The position numbers and the translations under genes were made by a program. Of a DNA stretch of 64,000 bases, positions 25,366 through 34,536 are shown piece by piece. The DNA lies in contig CCRI01000014.1 of assembly GCA_000985875.1 (NCBI GenBank), forward strand, positions 62,001 through 126,000, given 5' to 3'. The stretch's first letter is position 1; every line of letters starts with the position of its first letter. The notes beneath the pieces were generated by a model. The model worked only from the letters and a program-made list of their open reading frames with translations. It did no database searches and was not told where the DNA came from. This stretch comes from Neorhizobium galegae bv. officinalis. GTDB lineage: Bacteria; Pseudomonadota; Alphaproteobacteria; Rhizobiales; Rhizobiaceae.

Positions 25366-27180
25366 TCAGGCGCTTTCCCGGAAGTCGTCGTCGTCAGAAT
25401 CAGGGCCGCCCATCGACATATCGAGGGCAAATCCCTTGGCGCGTGCCTGCTGGGATGCGACCGAATGGCCGGTCGGCCGGTGCGCAGGAGCTTTCGACGG
25501 CTGTTTTGCGCCAGGCTTTGCGGTTGCGTGAACCTTGACGCCCGGCTGAGACCGAGCCTTCCCGTTGGCGCGTTCGACCTTGAAGAAGGCGATCGAGGCC
25601 TGCAGCTCTTCGGCCTGGGCGGCGAGTTCTTCCGAAGTCGCCGACATCTGTTCGGAGGCCCCGGCATTCTGCTGGGTCACCTTGTCGAGCTGCTGGATCG
25701 CTTCGTTGATCTGGGCCGCGCCGACATCCTGCTCGCGGCAGGCGGCGGAGATTTCCGACACGAGTTCGGCCGTCCTGTGGATGTCCGGCACCAGCTTGTT
25801 GAGCATTTCGCCGGCGTCGGTCGCGACCTGCACCGTCTCACCAGAGAGGGCGCTGATTTCGGCAGCGGCTGCCTGGCTGCGCTCGGCGAGCTTGCGCACT
25901 TCCGAGGCGACGACCGCAAAACCCTTGCCGTGTTCGCCGGCACGGGCGGCTTCCACCGCGGCGTTCAGGGCGAGAAGGTCGGTCTGGCGGGCGATTTCCT
26001 GGACGATCGAGATCTTCTCGGCGATCGTGCGCATGGCACCGACCGCACGGGAGACGGCTTCGCCACTCGCTTCCGCGTCCTTCGACGACTGACGGGCGAT
26101 CTTTTCGGTCTGGGCGGCGTTGTCGGCGTTCTGCTTGATGTTGGCGGCCATCTGCTCCATCGAGGCGGAGGCCTCTTCGGCCGAGGAGGCCTGTTCGGTG
26201 GCACCCTGGGAAAGCTGTTCCGAGCTTGCCGAAAGCTCCTGGCTGCCGGACGAGACGTTGTTCGACGCCGCAAGCGCATCGGCAACGACGCCGCGCAGGC
26301 GTTCCACCATGCTCTGAAGGGCGAGGCCTAGTGTATCCTTGTCGGAAAGCGGCTTCGGCGAGACGGTGAGGTCGCCGTTCGAAATCTGGTCGGCGATGAT
26401 CGCAGTGTTGCGCAGGTTGCCGGTCATCACGTTGAGAGTGTTGACCAGATCCTTGATTTCATCGTTCGTCTTGATCTCGACCTCCTGGTTGAGATCGCCG
26501 ACCGCCACCGCATTGACGGCATCCATGATCTTGCGCAGCCCTTTACCGATGCCGAGTGCAATCCACAGGGCGGCGATGATCGCAATCACCAATGCGATAC
26601 CCGTCAGGCCGATTATGAAGTTTCGTGTCGTCTGATATTGCTCATCCGTGTCGCGGTCGGCCTGTTCCATCAGGTCCTTATTGGCCTCCACGCGCGCTTG
26701 GATCGTTTTTTCGATGTCGTCGATGACGGCGCGCCCGTCGCCTTTTGCAAGGATGAGGGCCTGCTCGGCATTCCCATTGCGGACCGCCGACCGGATCGCG
26801 TCGTCGATACGGAAAAGCCGCTCGGCTTTCGTCGCGACGTCTCCCCAGGCCTTCCGGGCCTCATCCGTGGACGAGATATCCTGGAGCTTCTTCAGCGTCT
26901 CGCTGAAAAGTTTACGGTTGCGGTCGCTGGCCTGGATGTACTTGTCGATATCCTCTGCCGTTTCCGACGTCGCAAGGTTCATCTGCGCACGCGCAATGCG
27001 CAATTGGGTGCCTGAGAAATTTTCGGCTAGTTCCAGCCGCAATGCCGGACCGGCAATCAAGGCGCTGATGGCGGAATTGAGGTTGGCGAGGCTGTAAATT
27101 CCGTAGCCGGCGGTGACTCCCAGAAGGCAAATCATCAGGCCGAAAGCCAGTCCTAGTTTTAGCTTAATCGTAAATCGCAT
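25366..27180 (-). CDS. Methyl-accepting chemotaxis protein with two HAMP units
   Basis: This 604-residue receptor has the same plan as its neighbours: TM1 ~8-30, a helical periplasmic sensor, TM2 ~187-212, HAMP units with AVGDLNQ and SNGDLTV, then a signalling rod nearly identical to the other two (tip [17 protein letters not shown]). The sensor domains differ strongly among the three while the rods are almost the same, so they likely report different signals to one array. The C-terminal tail [22 protein letters not shown] is shared. Confidence 0.93.
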   Translation of the reverse strand: MRFTIKLKLGLAFGLMICLLGVTAGYGIYSLANLNSAISALIAGPALRLELAENFSGTQLRIARAQMNLATSETAEDIDKYIQASDRNRKLFSETLKKLQDISSTDEARKAWGDVATKAERLFRIDDAIRSAVRNGNAEQALILAKGDGRAVIDDIEKTIQARVEANKDLMEQADRDTDEQYQTTRNFIIGLTGIALVIAIIAALWIALGIGKGLRKIMDAVNAVAVGDLNQEVEIKTNDEIKDLVNTLNVMTGNLRNTAIIADQISNGDLTVSPKPLSDKDTLGLALQSMVERLRGVVADALAASNNVSSGSQELSASSEQLSQGATEQASSAEEASASMEQMAANIKQNADNAAQTEKIARQSSKDAEASGEAVSRAVGAMRTIAEKISIVQEIARQTDLLALNAAVEAARAGEHGKGFAVVASEVRKLAERSQAAAAEISALSGETVQVATDAGEMLNKLVPDIHRTAELVSEISAACREQDVGAAQINEAIQQLDKVTQQNAGASEQMSATSEELAAQAEELQASIAFFKVERANGKARSQPGVKVHATAKPGAKQPSKAPAHRPTGHSVASQQARAKGFALDMSMGGPDSDDDDFRESA

Positions 27181-27305
27181 AGCCCTATCCCCTCAAGGCA
27201 ATAAAGTGCATCGGTTATTGCTTCCCTCCCCAACGGGCGGAAACGTTTGAAAACGAGAAGACCGATACATTCACCCTTCTGCGACGGTCCGGCTGTCCGG
27301 ACATT

Positions 27306-27325
27306 CTCCCGCTTACATGCGGGAG
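27306..27325 (-). repeat. Hairpin CTCCCGC-6nt-GCGGGAG downstream of the one-HAMP receptor gene
   Basis: Perfect 7-bp arms (27306-27312 and 27319-27325) lie in the spacer between the third and second receptor genes. The hairpin is directly next to a larger one (27328-27355). There is no T-run; it is probably an mRNA processing or stability element. Confidence 0.45.
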
Positions 27326-27327
27326 GC

Positions 27328-27355
27328 GATCCCGGATCTCTGTCGATCCGGGATC
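27328..27355 (-). terminator. 11-bp-arm hairpin directly after the one-HAMP receptor gene
   Basis: GATCCCGGATC (27328-27338) pairs with GATCCGGGATC (27345-27355) around a 6-nt loop, 11 bases past the receptor stop. It is a strong stem without a U-run, inside the operon, and could set receptor stoichiometry by partial termination or by protecting the upstream mRNA. Confidence 0.5.
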
Positions 27356-27366
27356 GTTCAATTTCT

Positions 27367-29073
27367 TCAGGCGCTTTCGCGGAAGTCCGCGTCGTCGGCA
27401 TCCGGTCCGCCCATCGACATGTCGAGGGCAAAACCCTTGGCGCGGGCTTGCTGGCTGAGCACCGAATGATCGGCCTTGTGAGACGGCTGGCCCGCAGCGC
27501 GGCGCATCGGGGCCGACTTGCCAGTGGGCTTGTGGGCCGCAACGGTAGACGGAGCCCGCTTGACCTGCTTTTTGCCGCCGGCCTGATCGACCCGGAAGAA
27601 GGCGATCGAGGCCTGCAGTTCTTCCGCCTGCGAGGCAAGTTCTTCGGAGGTCGCCGACATCTCTTCGGAGGCCCCGGCATTCTGCTGGGTCACCTTGTCG
27701 AGCTGCTGGATCGCTTCGTTGATCTGGCTGGCGCCGATATCCTGCTCGCGGCAGGCGGCCGAGATTTCCGACACGAGTTCCGCGGTCTTCTGGATGTCCG
27801 GCACCAGCTTGTTGAGCATCTCGCCGGCTTCCGTCGCGACCTGCACCGTATCTCCGGAAAGGGCGCTGATTTCGGCGGCGGCGGCCTGGGACCGTTCGGC
27901 GAGCTTGCGGACTTCCGATGCGACGACCGCAAAGCCCTTGCCGTGTTCGCCGGCACGTGCGGCTTCCACCGCAGCGTTCAGGGCGAGAAGGTCGGTCTGG
28001 CGGGCGATTTCCTGGACGATCGAGATCTTCTCGGCGATCGTGCGCATCGCGCCGACGGCACGGCCGACGGCCTGGCCGGATGCTTCGGCGTCACGCGACG
28101 ACTGGCGGGCGATCTTTTCGGTCTGGGCAGCGTTGTCGGCGTTCTGCTTGATGTTCGCGGCCATCTGCTCCATCGAGGCGGAGGCTTCTTCGGCCGAGGA
28201 GGCCTGTTCGGTCGCACCCTGGGACAGCTGTTCCGAGCTTGCCGAAAGCTCCTGGCTGCCGGACGAGACGTTGTCGGATGCGGCGAGCGCATCGCCGACG
28301 ACGCCGCGCAGGCGCTCGATCATGGTGTTGACGTAGCCAAGCAGTTCGCCGATCTCGTCCTTGCTGGTGATCGAGGCAAACTTGGTCAGGTCACCGTCGG
28401 CGACGTTCTGCACTGCCGTTACCGCATTGCGCAGACCCCTGTTGATCGAAAGGGCGATCCAGAGGGCGGCCAGCACGGCGACCAGGAAGGCGAAGCCCGC
28501 GACCGAGATCATGATCAGGCGGGTCTGGGCGTAATCCAGATCGGTTTGTTTGTCGGCCTCGTTGAGGCGGCTCTCCTCGAGCTTGACCACATCCGAAAGC
28601 AACGCGTCGATGTCGTTGGTGACGGCGCGGGCCTCATTGTTGGAAATGCGCAGCGCGGAGGCTGAGTCACCGCCGAGCATGGAGTTGCGGATCCGGTCGT
28701 CCTGCTTGCGGAATTCAGCCGTGAAACCTGCAAGCTTCGCCCAAAGAACCTTGCCCTGTTCGGTTGCGTGCGCTTCAACCGTCTTGAGCGTCTCGTCAAA
28801 AACGCGGCGGGCCTCATCGCCCTTTGCGATATATCCCTGCATCTCTCCCGGATTGGCAGCCAGAAGCAGGTTCTTCTGCTGCCGGATCTGCTGGAGCTGC
28901 TCGTTGTTGAGGTTCTGGGCCAGTTTCAGACGCAGAGCCGGTCCCTGCAGCACATTTTCGAGCGTGTCGTTGAGGCTGCCGAGGCTGAAGATGCCGTAGG
29001 TGGCGGTTGCCAGCAGCATGATGATGATGAAACCGAATGCTGAAGCCAGTTTAAGCTTGATTGAAGCGTGCAT
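27367..29073 (-). CDS. Methyl-accepting chemotaxis protein with one HAMP unit
   Basis: This 568-residue receptor has TM1 ~8-30, a helical periplasmic sensor and TM2 ~188-212. A single HAMP unit follows (ADGDLTKF...), then the signalling rod (tip [17 protein letters not shown]) and the tail [22 protein letters not shown]. It is first of the three receptors in transcription order, 24 bases after cheW. Its ribosome-binding site is weak (GATGGA), unlike the strong G-rich sites of the other two receptor genes. Confidence 0.93.
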   Translation of the reverse strand: MHASIKLKLASAFGFIIIMLLATATYGIFSLGSLNDTLENVLQGPALRLKLAQNLNNEQLQQIRQQKNLLLAANPGEMQGYIAKGDEARRVFDETLKTVEAHATEQGKVLWAKLAGFTAEFRKQDDRIRNSMLGGDSASALRISNNEARAVTNDIDALLSDVVKLEESRLNEADKQTDLDYAQTRLIMISVAGFAFLVAVLAALWIALSINRGLRNAVTAVQNVADGDLTKFASITSKDEIGELLGYVNTMIERLRGVVGDALAASDNVSSGSQELSASSEQLSQGATEQASSAEEASASMEQMAANIKQNADNAAQTEKIARQSSRDAEASGQAVGRAVGAMRTIAEKISIVQEIARQTDLLALNAAVEAARAGEHGKGFAVVASEVRKLAERSQAAAAEISALSGDTVQVATEAGEMLNKLVPDIQKTAELVSEISAACREQDIGASQINEAIQQLDKVTQQNAGASEEMSATSEELASQAEELQASIAFFRVDQAGGKKQVKRAPSTVAAHKPTGKSAPMRRAAGQPSHKADHSVLSQQARAKGFALDMSMGGPDADDADFRESA

Positions 29074-29097
29074 TTTGTGAATCCATCGAAAGGGTGA

Positions 29098-29613
29098 TCA
29101 ACCGTGGGAAGCCCCGGTCGCGGAACGGTCGTGTTGGGCAGAGAAGATCGCCTGGAGATTGGGGAGGATGATGAACTCCGCCCCCCGCTTGACGAGGCAA
29201 TCGATAAAATCCGGCCGCCAGCGCATGCCCACGCTCGGCGGCGGTTCGCCGGCGGCGCGGAGCAGGGTGGTGACCTCATGCACTTTATCTGTACGGATAC
29301 CCGCAAGAACCGGTTCGCCGCCGATGTTGATCGCGATCACGATGATCCGGCTGTCGATCGTCGGCTTGGTCGCTTCCATGCCGAATGCGAGCCGGATGTC
29401 GGCGAGCGGAATGACCTTGCCCCGGAAGTTGATGACGCTGCCGACGAAGGCTTTTGCGCCGGGAACCATGGTCTCGGGCAGGAGATCGAGGATTTCCTGT
29501 ACGCTCACCGCTTCCAGCGCGAACATCTCGCCGGCGATGTCGAATGTCAGGACTTCCAGCTCGTCGCGGCCGCCCCAGAGGTTTTCGGAGATCTTTCTGA
29601 CTGCTTCGTTCAT
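29098..29613 (-). CDS. cheW: CheW: chemotaxis coupling protein (first copy)
   Basis: This 171-residue CheW protein has a ~18-residue N-terminal extension before the domain (EVLTFDIAGEMFALEAVSVQEIL) and the core GSVINFRGKVIPLADIRLAFGM. Its ATG overlaps the cheA stop by 4 bases, so CheA and this CheW are made together. It differs clearly from the second CheW, which may bias each towards particular receptors. Confidence 0.93.
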   Translation of the reverse strand: MNEAVRKISENLWGGRDELEVLTFDIAGEMFALEAVSVQEILDLLPETMVPGAKAFVGSVINFRGKVIPLADIRLAFGMEATKPTIDSRIIVIAINIGGEPVLAGIRTDKVHEVTTLLRAAGEPPPSVGMRWRPDFIDCLVKRGAEFIILPNLQAIFSAQHDRSATGASHG

Positions 29614-31598
29614 CCGGCCGCGCGCAGATGCGCCTCCTGTTGTTGTCCTTCGGCCACGAGATGGCCGACATCGAGGATCAGCGCCACGTCCCCGTCGCCG
29701 AGGATGGTCGCACCCGAGAAGGTGGCGACGTCATGGTGCAGCTTCGACATTCCCTTGATGACCGTCTGGTGGTCGCCGATGATCTGGTCGACGACCAGGC
29801 CCACCCGCTCGGAACCCGTCGAGACGACGACCACCTTCTGGAAGGGATCGGGCTTGGTGCCGGTGCGGAAGAGGTCGCGAAGCCTGAGGAACGGCACCAG
29901 GCTGTCGCGCAGCGAGATGAAGCTGCGGCCGCGTGAGCGCATGTCTTCTTCGATCGGAAGTTCGAGGCATTCCTCTACCGCCGAAAGCGGAATGACATAG
30001 CGGCCGTCGCCGACCCGTACGAGCAGTCCGTCGATGATTGCGAGCGTCAGCGGGATGGCCAGCGAAATCTCCGAACCCTTGCCAACGTGGCTTGTGACGT
30101 TGATCGTGCCGCGCAACGCGTCGATCGTCCGCTTGACCACGTCCATGCCGACGCCGCGGCCGGAAAGGTTGGTGACCGTCTGGGCCGTCGAGAAGCCGGG
30201 CTGGAAGATCAGCTGATAGAGTTCCTGGTCGGTGAGGTTGGCATTGGGTGCGATGAGACCGGAGGATTCCGCCTTGGCCCGCACCCGCTCCTTGTTGATG
30301 CCGCGGCCATCGTCCTTGATGGTGATGATGACTTCGCCGGCCTGCTGGCGGGCGGAAAGCAGGATGTGGCCCGCCTCCGGCTTGCCGGCGGCGCGTCGCT
30401 CCTCGGGCGTCTCGAGACCATGGTCGCAGGAGTTGCGCACGAGATGCACGAGGGGATCGGCAAGGCGTTCGATCACGCTCTTGTCGACTTCCGTGGTTTC
30501 GCCCTCGGTCAATAGCTCGATCGTCTTGCCGGTTTCATGCGCCAGATCGTGTACCAGCCGGCGGAAGCGGCCGAAGAGTTGCGTGACCGGCACCATGCGC
30601 AGCACCATCATCGTATCCCGCAGCTCGCCGGAAAGGCGTTCCACGTCTTCCGAGACGGCCCGCAGCTGCAGATCGCCGCTGCCGCCTGCAAGCTGGCTGA
30701 GGCGCGACTGGGCGATCACGAGCTCGCCGACCCGGTCCATCAGCTCGTCGAGCTTTTCGGCCGGCACACGGACGTTTTCGGCGGTCTTTTTCTGCTTTGC
30801 ATCGACAGGTGCCGGAGCAATCGGTGCAGGCGGGGCGACCGGTGCCGCGGCAGGCCCGGCTTCCGTACTCGCCGTTTCGGTCTTGCCCGGCGTTCCGGCA
30901 GCGAGCGGAGGCTCCACCGTGACGACGTCGAGCTGCATCTCGTCCATGACGAAGATGAACACGTCGTCGATCGCCGAACGCGGTTGGGTGGTCAGGAGCT
31001 CGACTTCCCAGGAGATATAAAGATCGGTCGGGGCGAGAAGTTCGAGCGATGGGATGGCGGACCGGTTCGCCACGATTTTGCACTCGCCGAGCTCGCGCAG
31101 TTCGTCGAGAAGCGGCAGCGGATTGGTGCCGTTTGCCATCGCGTTCTGCGGCAGGCTGAAGCGGATCTTGAAATGGCTCCGGCCCGGCGCAGCCTTGGCG
31201 GGGCTGGCCGCGCCCGGGCTGTTGGCGCCATCGACGGCGGCGCGCAGATTGGCAAGAAGCGCTTCGCCCGTTGCCTCATGGTCGCCATTCGGCGTGTCGA
31301 CCAGGGCACGCATGTGATCCTTGGCTTCCAGAACTGCGGTAACCAGTTCCTGGGTTGCCGGAACCTCGCCCTTGCGGACGCGGTCGAAAGCCGTCTCGCA
31401 GTGATGGGTGAAAGCGGCGAGGGCATCGAAGCCGAACATCGCTCCCGATCCCTTCAACGTGTGGAGGCCGCGGAAGACCGCGTCCACCTGATCCTTGTCG
31501 CCGAGGTTTACGTTCAGGTCGAGAAGCCCTGCTTCGATCTGTTCCAGAAGCTCGGCCGCTTCTGTCCTGAAAACCGCGATAGGATCGGGAAAGCTCAT
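29610..31598 (-). CDS. cheA: CheA: chemotaxis sensor histidine kinase
   Basis: This 662-residue cytoplasmic kinase has P1 (Hpt) with phospho-histidine H46 in LHTLKGSGAMFG, then a linker and a compact middle domain (SHFKIRFSLPQN...DVVTVEP, ~165-265) where E. coli CheA has the P2 domain. Next come P3 dimerisation (VRVPAEKLDELMDRVGELVIAQSRL), P4 ATPase (N box LVRNSCDHGLE, G1 IKDDGRGIN, G2 GRGVGMDVV) and a CheW-like P5. It overlaps cheY and cheW by 4 bases each. It autophosphorylates under receptor control and passes phosphate to CheY and CheB. Confidence 0.95.
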   Translation of the reverse strand: MSFPDPIAVFRTEAAELLEQIEAGLLDLNVNLGDKDQVDAVFRGLHTLKGSGAMFGFDALAAFTHHCETAFDRVRKGEVPATQELVTAVLEAKDHMRALVDTPNGDHEATGEALLANLRAAVDGANSPGAASPAKAAPGRSHFKIRFSLPQNAMANGTNPLPLLDELRELGECKIVANRSAIPSLELLAPTDLYISWEVELLTTQPRSAIDDVFIFVMDEMQLDVVTVEPPLAAGTPGKTETASTEAGPAAAPVAPPAPIAPAPVDAKQKKTAENVRVPAEKLDELMDRVGELVIAQSRLSQLAGGSGDLQLRAVSEDVERLSGELRDTMMVLRMVPVTQLFGRFRRLVHDLAHETGKTIELLTEGETTEVDKSVIERLADPLVHLVRNSCDHGLETPEERRAAGKPEAGHILLSARQQAGEVIITIKDDGRGINKERVRAKAESSGLIAPNANLTDQELYQLIFQPGFSTAQTVTNLSGRGVGMDVVKRTIDALRGTINVTSHVGKGSEISLAIPLTLAIIDGLLVRVGDGRYVIPLSAVEECLELPIEEDMRSRGRSFISLRDSLVPFLRLRDLFRTGTKPDPFQKVVVVSTGSERVGLVVDQIIGDHQTVIKGMSKLHHDVATFSGATILGDGDVALILDVGHLVAEGQQQEAHLRAAG

Positions 31599-31963
31599 CT
31601 GCCGAGTACCTTTCGGACGATCTTGACCAGGCTTTCCGGGTCGAATGGTTTGGTGAGCCAGCCGGTGGCACCGGCGGCCTTGGCTTCCTGCTTGATGTCG
31701 TTGTCGGATTCCGTCGTCAGGAAGATGACCGGAACGCCCATATGGGCCGGCATCTTGCGCAGTTCGCGGATCATCGTCAGGCCGTCCATGTTGGGCATGT
31801 TCAGATCGGTGACGATCAGGTCGAACTGTCCGGCCTTGAGTTTGGCGATGCCGTCCAGGCCATCAACGGCCTCGGTGATCTGATATCCGGCGTTGCTGAG
31901 GGCGACGCGCGTCGTCAGCCGGATGCTGGCGGAATCGTCCACTGTTAAGATGCTGGCGCTCAT
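31595..31963 (-). CDS. cheY: CheY: chemotaxis response regulator
   Basis: This 122-residue single receiver domain has the acidic pocket D9/D10, phospho-acceptor D53 (VTDLNMPNMDG), the switch threonine in FLTTES and the lysine in LTKPF. It is the output of CheA, by binding the flagellar motor or acting as a phosphate sink; sequence does not decide which. It overlaps the STAS gene upstream and cheA downstream by 4 bases each. Confidence 0.94.
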   Translation of the reverse strand: MSASILTVDDSASIRLTTRVALSNAGYQITEAVDGLDGIAKLKAGQFDLIVTDLNMPNMDGLTMIRELRKMPAHMGVPVIFLTTESDNDIKQEAKAAGATGWLTKPFDPESLVKIVRKVLGR

Positions 31964-32289
31964 TGAATACCCCCTTGATGAAGCCAGAATTTCAGATCTT
32001 CGGCGGACATCCCTTCGAGGAAGCCGCTGCGCTTCAGAACATCGAGCGTCGAGCCGCTGGCGGGCCGGGCCAACGCGATGTGCTTCCCGGCGGTATCGGC
32101 ATAGATGCGTGCCGCCTCCAGGAGCTGGATGAAGCTGATGTCCACCTGGCAGTCATCGTCGAGTTCGATGGTTGCGGAGGCGGTCTTGTCGAGAAATTGC
32201 AGCATTTCCTGCTGGACGATGGTGATCGCGCGAACGGTGAGGTTCTGCGGCAGGCGAAGGCAATCTTCTTTAACATCGGAAGCAGGCAT
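31960..32289 (-). CDS. STAS-domain protein, first gene of the che operon
   Basis: This 109-residue protein has a STAS fold pattern (LRLPQNLTVRAI start, VDISFIQLLEAARIYADTAGK, LDVLKRSGFL end). It resembles anti-sigma-factor antagonists and the small STAS proteins at the head of some alphaproteobacterial che operons. The position of the phosphorylatable serine in SpoIIAA-type proteins is occupied by S52 in DISFIQ. The ribosome site TTGAGG precedes the ATG at 32289. It may bring a partner-switch input to the chemotaxis complex; its function is not established. Confidence 0.78.
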   Translation of the reverse strand: MPASDVKEDCLRLPQNLTVRAITIVQQEMLQFLDKTASATIELDDDCQVDISFIQLLEAARIYADTAGKHIALARPASGSTLDVLKRSGFLEGMSAEDLKFWLHQGGIQ

Positions 32290-32623
32290 TGTTACCTCAA
32301 GATAATTCCGAAAGAGCTGAAATAGTTGGCCGAATTTGAACTTGCATCGTTAATGGGGGGTTAATCGCTTATGGCGACTTTTCGCGAAACAATACTTGCA
32401 GGTTGTATTTTGCACCATCGCGGAGACGGAAAAATTAACCACAAGTCGCAAATGAAGCTGAGTATTCCGCGAGAATTAACCCCTGCGCGCTCACAGTCCC
32501 TCTCGCACGGGACAAACCGTATCGGCAATCTGCCGGTGCGGGTCGTTCCAGAACAATACAGACGAGTCATCGTCGCTATCTTCAGCAGGCAGAGGTCCCG
32601 CAGGACCTGAAAGGTGAGGCAAA
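32290..32623. promoter_or_regulatory. Divergent promoter region of the che operon and soluble receptor-like gene
   Basis: This 334-base gene-free stretch is clearly more AT-rich than its surroundings and must hold the promoters of the leftward che operon and the rightward gene at 32624. It contains a perfect TTAA-N7-TTAA (32350-32364) and two more TTAACC half-sites (32435-32440 and 32476-32481), all resembling CtrA recognition sequences. No small ORF with credible features was seen. Confidence 0.6.
32350..32364. promoter_or_regulatory. CtrA-type box TTAA-N7-TTAA
   Basis: TTAA-TGGGGGG-TTAA is an exact match to the consensus for the alphaproteobacterial cell-cycle and motility regulator CtrA. 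It lies 61 bases upstream of the STAS gene at the head of the che operon. Two TTAACC half-sites nearby strengthen the case. Binding is not shown. Confidence 0.55.
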
Positions 32624-34357
32624 GTGGCTGTCAGGGCATCCATTTTCGACATCGCGAGTAGTTCGACGGGCGTTCTTGCCTTTGTCGACCGGATGGAAAC
32701 GGCGCGGTCGCGTATCGAGGAACGCTTTCTCGACGGCGGGGCGGCGCTCCTGTCGATCCTTGACGTGCTGAACAAGCTGATCAGCTCTCTCGACCAGTTG
32801 ACCGGTTCGCTGGATGAAGGAACGGCAAACGCCACGATGGCCGAGTTGAAGAGCACGGTCGAGCGCCTGTCGCACCTGACCAGGCTCGAATCCGGCCGCC
32901 AGATCGGCTTCCAGGAAATAGCCTGCGCAGAGCGCAAGCTCCGGCCTCAGATCGAGGAGATGCAGGAAACCCTGCGCTATCTGCGCACTTTCGCCGTGAC
33001 CGCCAAGATCACCGGTGCCGGCATTGCTGATTTTGCCGGTTTCGCGGAGGAAATTCTCGCAAGGATTCAGGAGGGCTCGGGCCAGGTCAACGATCTGGCC
33101 GGCAAGCTGAGCACCCTCGGCCACGGTCTTGGACCGGTGATGGTCAAGGGAAAGGCGATCCTGGCGAGCTACGAGCAAACCGTGCCGCAGATCGTCGTCG
33201 GCCTCTCCAACGGTGCCACCGAGATCGGCAAGCACCGCAAGCTGCTGGTCGAGCGCGCCGCGAGGGTGCGTACCGTCGCAAGCGGCATCCAGTCGAAGCT
33301 CGCCTCGACGCTGTCGGCCATGCAGGTCGGCGATATCACCCGCCAGCGCATCGAACATTGCCAGTCGAGCCTGCGCATCCTTTCCGAGTATCTGGAGTCG
33401 CCAGCGGCCGCCAGGCTGACTGGCGACCAGCGCGAAAGCCTGTCGCTGATCATTCGCAAGCTCGTATCGCTACAGCTCAATCAATCCATCGCCGACTTCG
33501 ATCGCGATACCGCAAAGATCGTCGCCATCGTCGCAAGCTTCCGGTCCGATCTGTCGCAGATCGAGGCGCTGCGTGCGACGATGACCGATGCCGACAGCGG
33601 CGACAACGACAATGCGATCCGGCAGCTCGAGAGCGGCGTGGCCGTAGCTCGCGGTGCCGTGCGCGAAATCGAGGAGGTTGCCCACCACGCCGGTGAACTC
33701 AGCCGGTCGACCAGCGATACAGTCCGCGAACTTCTCAACGGCATCGGCATCGTCAAGGTGGTGCGCACCGACATTCACTATATGGCGCTCAACACCAACC
33801 TCCGTTGCGGCAAGATCGGTGAGGAAGGCAGGGCGATCAATGTCGTGACCGCCGAACTGCGCAACTTCGCCGCGGTGCTTGACGAGACTGCCGAAAAGAT
33901 CCTGATCGAACTCCAGACACTTGAAATCGCTGCCAACAAGCTGACCGGCGTCGATGGCGAAGAGAGCGAACAGAGCCTCGACCAGCGTCTGGAAAACGCG
34001 CTCGAAAACATCCGAGCCGTCGGCGACCGGATGGATGCCCAGATGCTGGCGCTCGGCGATCAGAGCAAGACGGCAGTCAGCGAGATGGACATATCGCTCG
34101 CCCGGCTGAACTTCAACGCCGAACTCGGCGAGGTGCTGCGCTCCTGCGCCAATGAGATGGAACTCGATGAGGACGTCTTCGAAGCGCCGGGTCTCGAAGA
34201 GGCGCTGGCCGATGTCGGTGGCCGCATTGCCCGCCTTTACACAATGGTGAGCGAACGCGAGCTGCACGCGGCACTGCTCGGTACCGAGCCGCCGGTGGAA
34301 ACCGTTGCCGTCACGACCGCCATGTCCGACGACGATATCGACGACGCCCTGTTCTGA
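32624..34357 (+). CDS. Soluble chemoreceptor-like coiled-coil protein with degenerate signalling tip
   Basis: This 577-residue, mostly helical protein has no signal peptide or membrane segment. At about residues 384-404 it carries MALNTNLRCGKIGEEG, which aligns with the chemoreceptor tip ([16 protein letters not shown]), followed by INVVTAELRNFA where receptors have [12 protein letters not shown]. The tip residues that contact CheA/CheW are altered. It begins with GTG at 32624 behind AGGTGAGG and ends in the acidic tail MSDDDIDDALF. It is divergent from the che operon over shared regulatory DNA. It is probably a cytoplasmic member or modulator of the receptor array; its ligand and partner binding are unknown. 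Confidence 0.75.
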   Translation: MAVRASIFDIASSSTGVLAFVDRMETARSRIEERFLDGGAALLSILDVLNKLISSLDQLTGSLDEGTANATMAELKSTVERLSHLTRLESGRQIGFQEIACAERKLRPQIEEMQETLRYLRTFAVTAKITGAGIADFAGFAEEILARIQEGSGQVNDLAGKLSTLGHGLGPVMVKGKAILASYEQTVPQIVVGLSNGATEIGKHRKLLVERAARVRTVASGIQSKLASTLSAMQVGDITRQRIEHCQSSLRILSEYLESPAAARLTGDQRESLSLIIRKLVSLQLNQSIADFDRDTAKIVAIVASFRSDLSQIEALRATMTDADSGDNDNAIRQLESGVAVARGAVREIEEVAHHAGELSRSTSDTVRELLNGIGIVKVVRTDIHYMALNTNLRCGKIGEEGRAINVVTAELRNFAAVLDETAEKILIELQTLEIAANKLTGVDGEESEQSLDQRLENALENIRAVGDRMDAQMLALGDQSKTAVSEMDISLARLNFNAELGEVLRSCANEMELDEDVFEAPGLEEALADVGGRIARLYTMVSERELHAALLGTEPPVETVAVTTAMSDDDIDDALF

Positions 34358-34536
34358 TCGGCCTGTGCCTGCAGGAGCCGGGTTTGGTGGGGGCTGCATC
34401 CGGCAGCCTGTCCTGTTAAGATAAAGCGAAGGCCGCGCCTTGACCTTTGGGCGCGCCTGGGTCATGTGACCGCCTTTGCTGACGCAGCGCTTGGAATACG
34501 GGACGAACCCCGCCAGTGCTCTAGAAGAGAAACACA

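Noticed and set aside
23342-28665. Long rightward frames opposite the three receptor genes
   Set aside because: They repeat the same Gly/Leu/Phe-rich shadow because the receptor rods are near-identical. They are not an antisense gene family.
23258-29073. Tandem receptor genes as a mobile or repeat element
   Set aside because: The repeated sequence is confined to coding signalling domains, with no terminal inverted repeats, transposase or target-site duplications.
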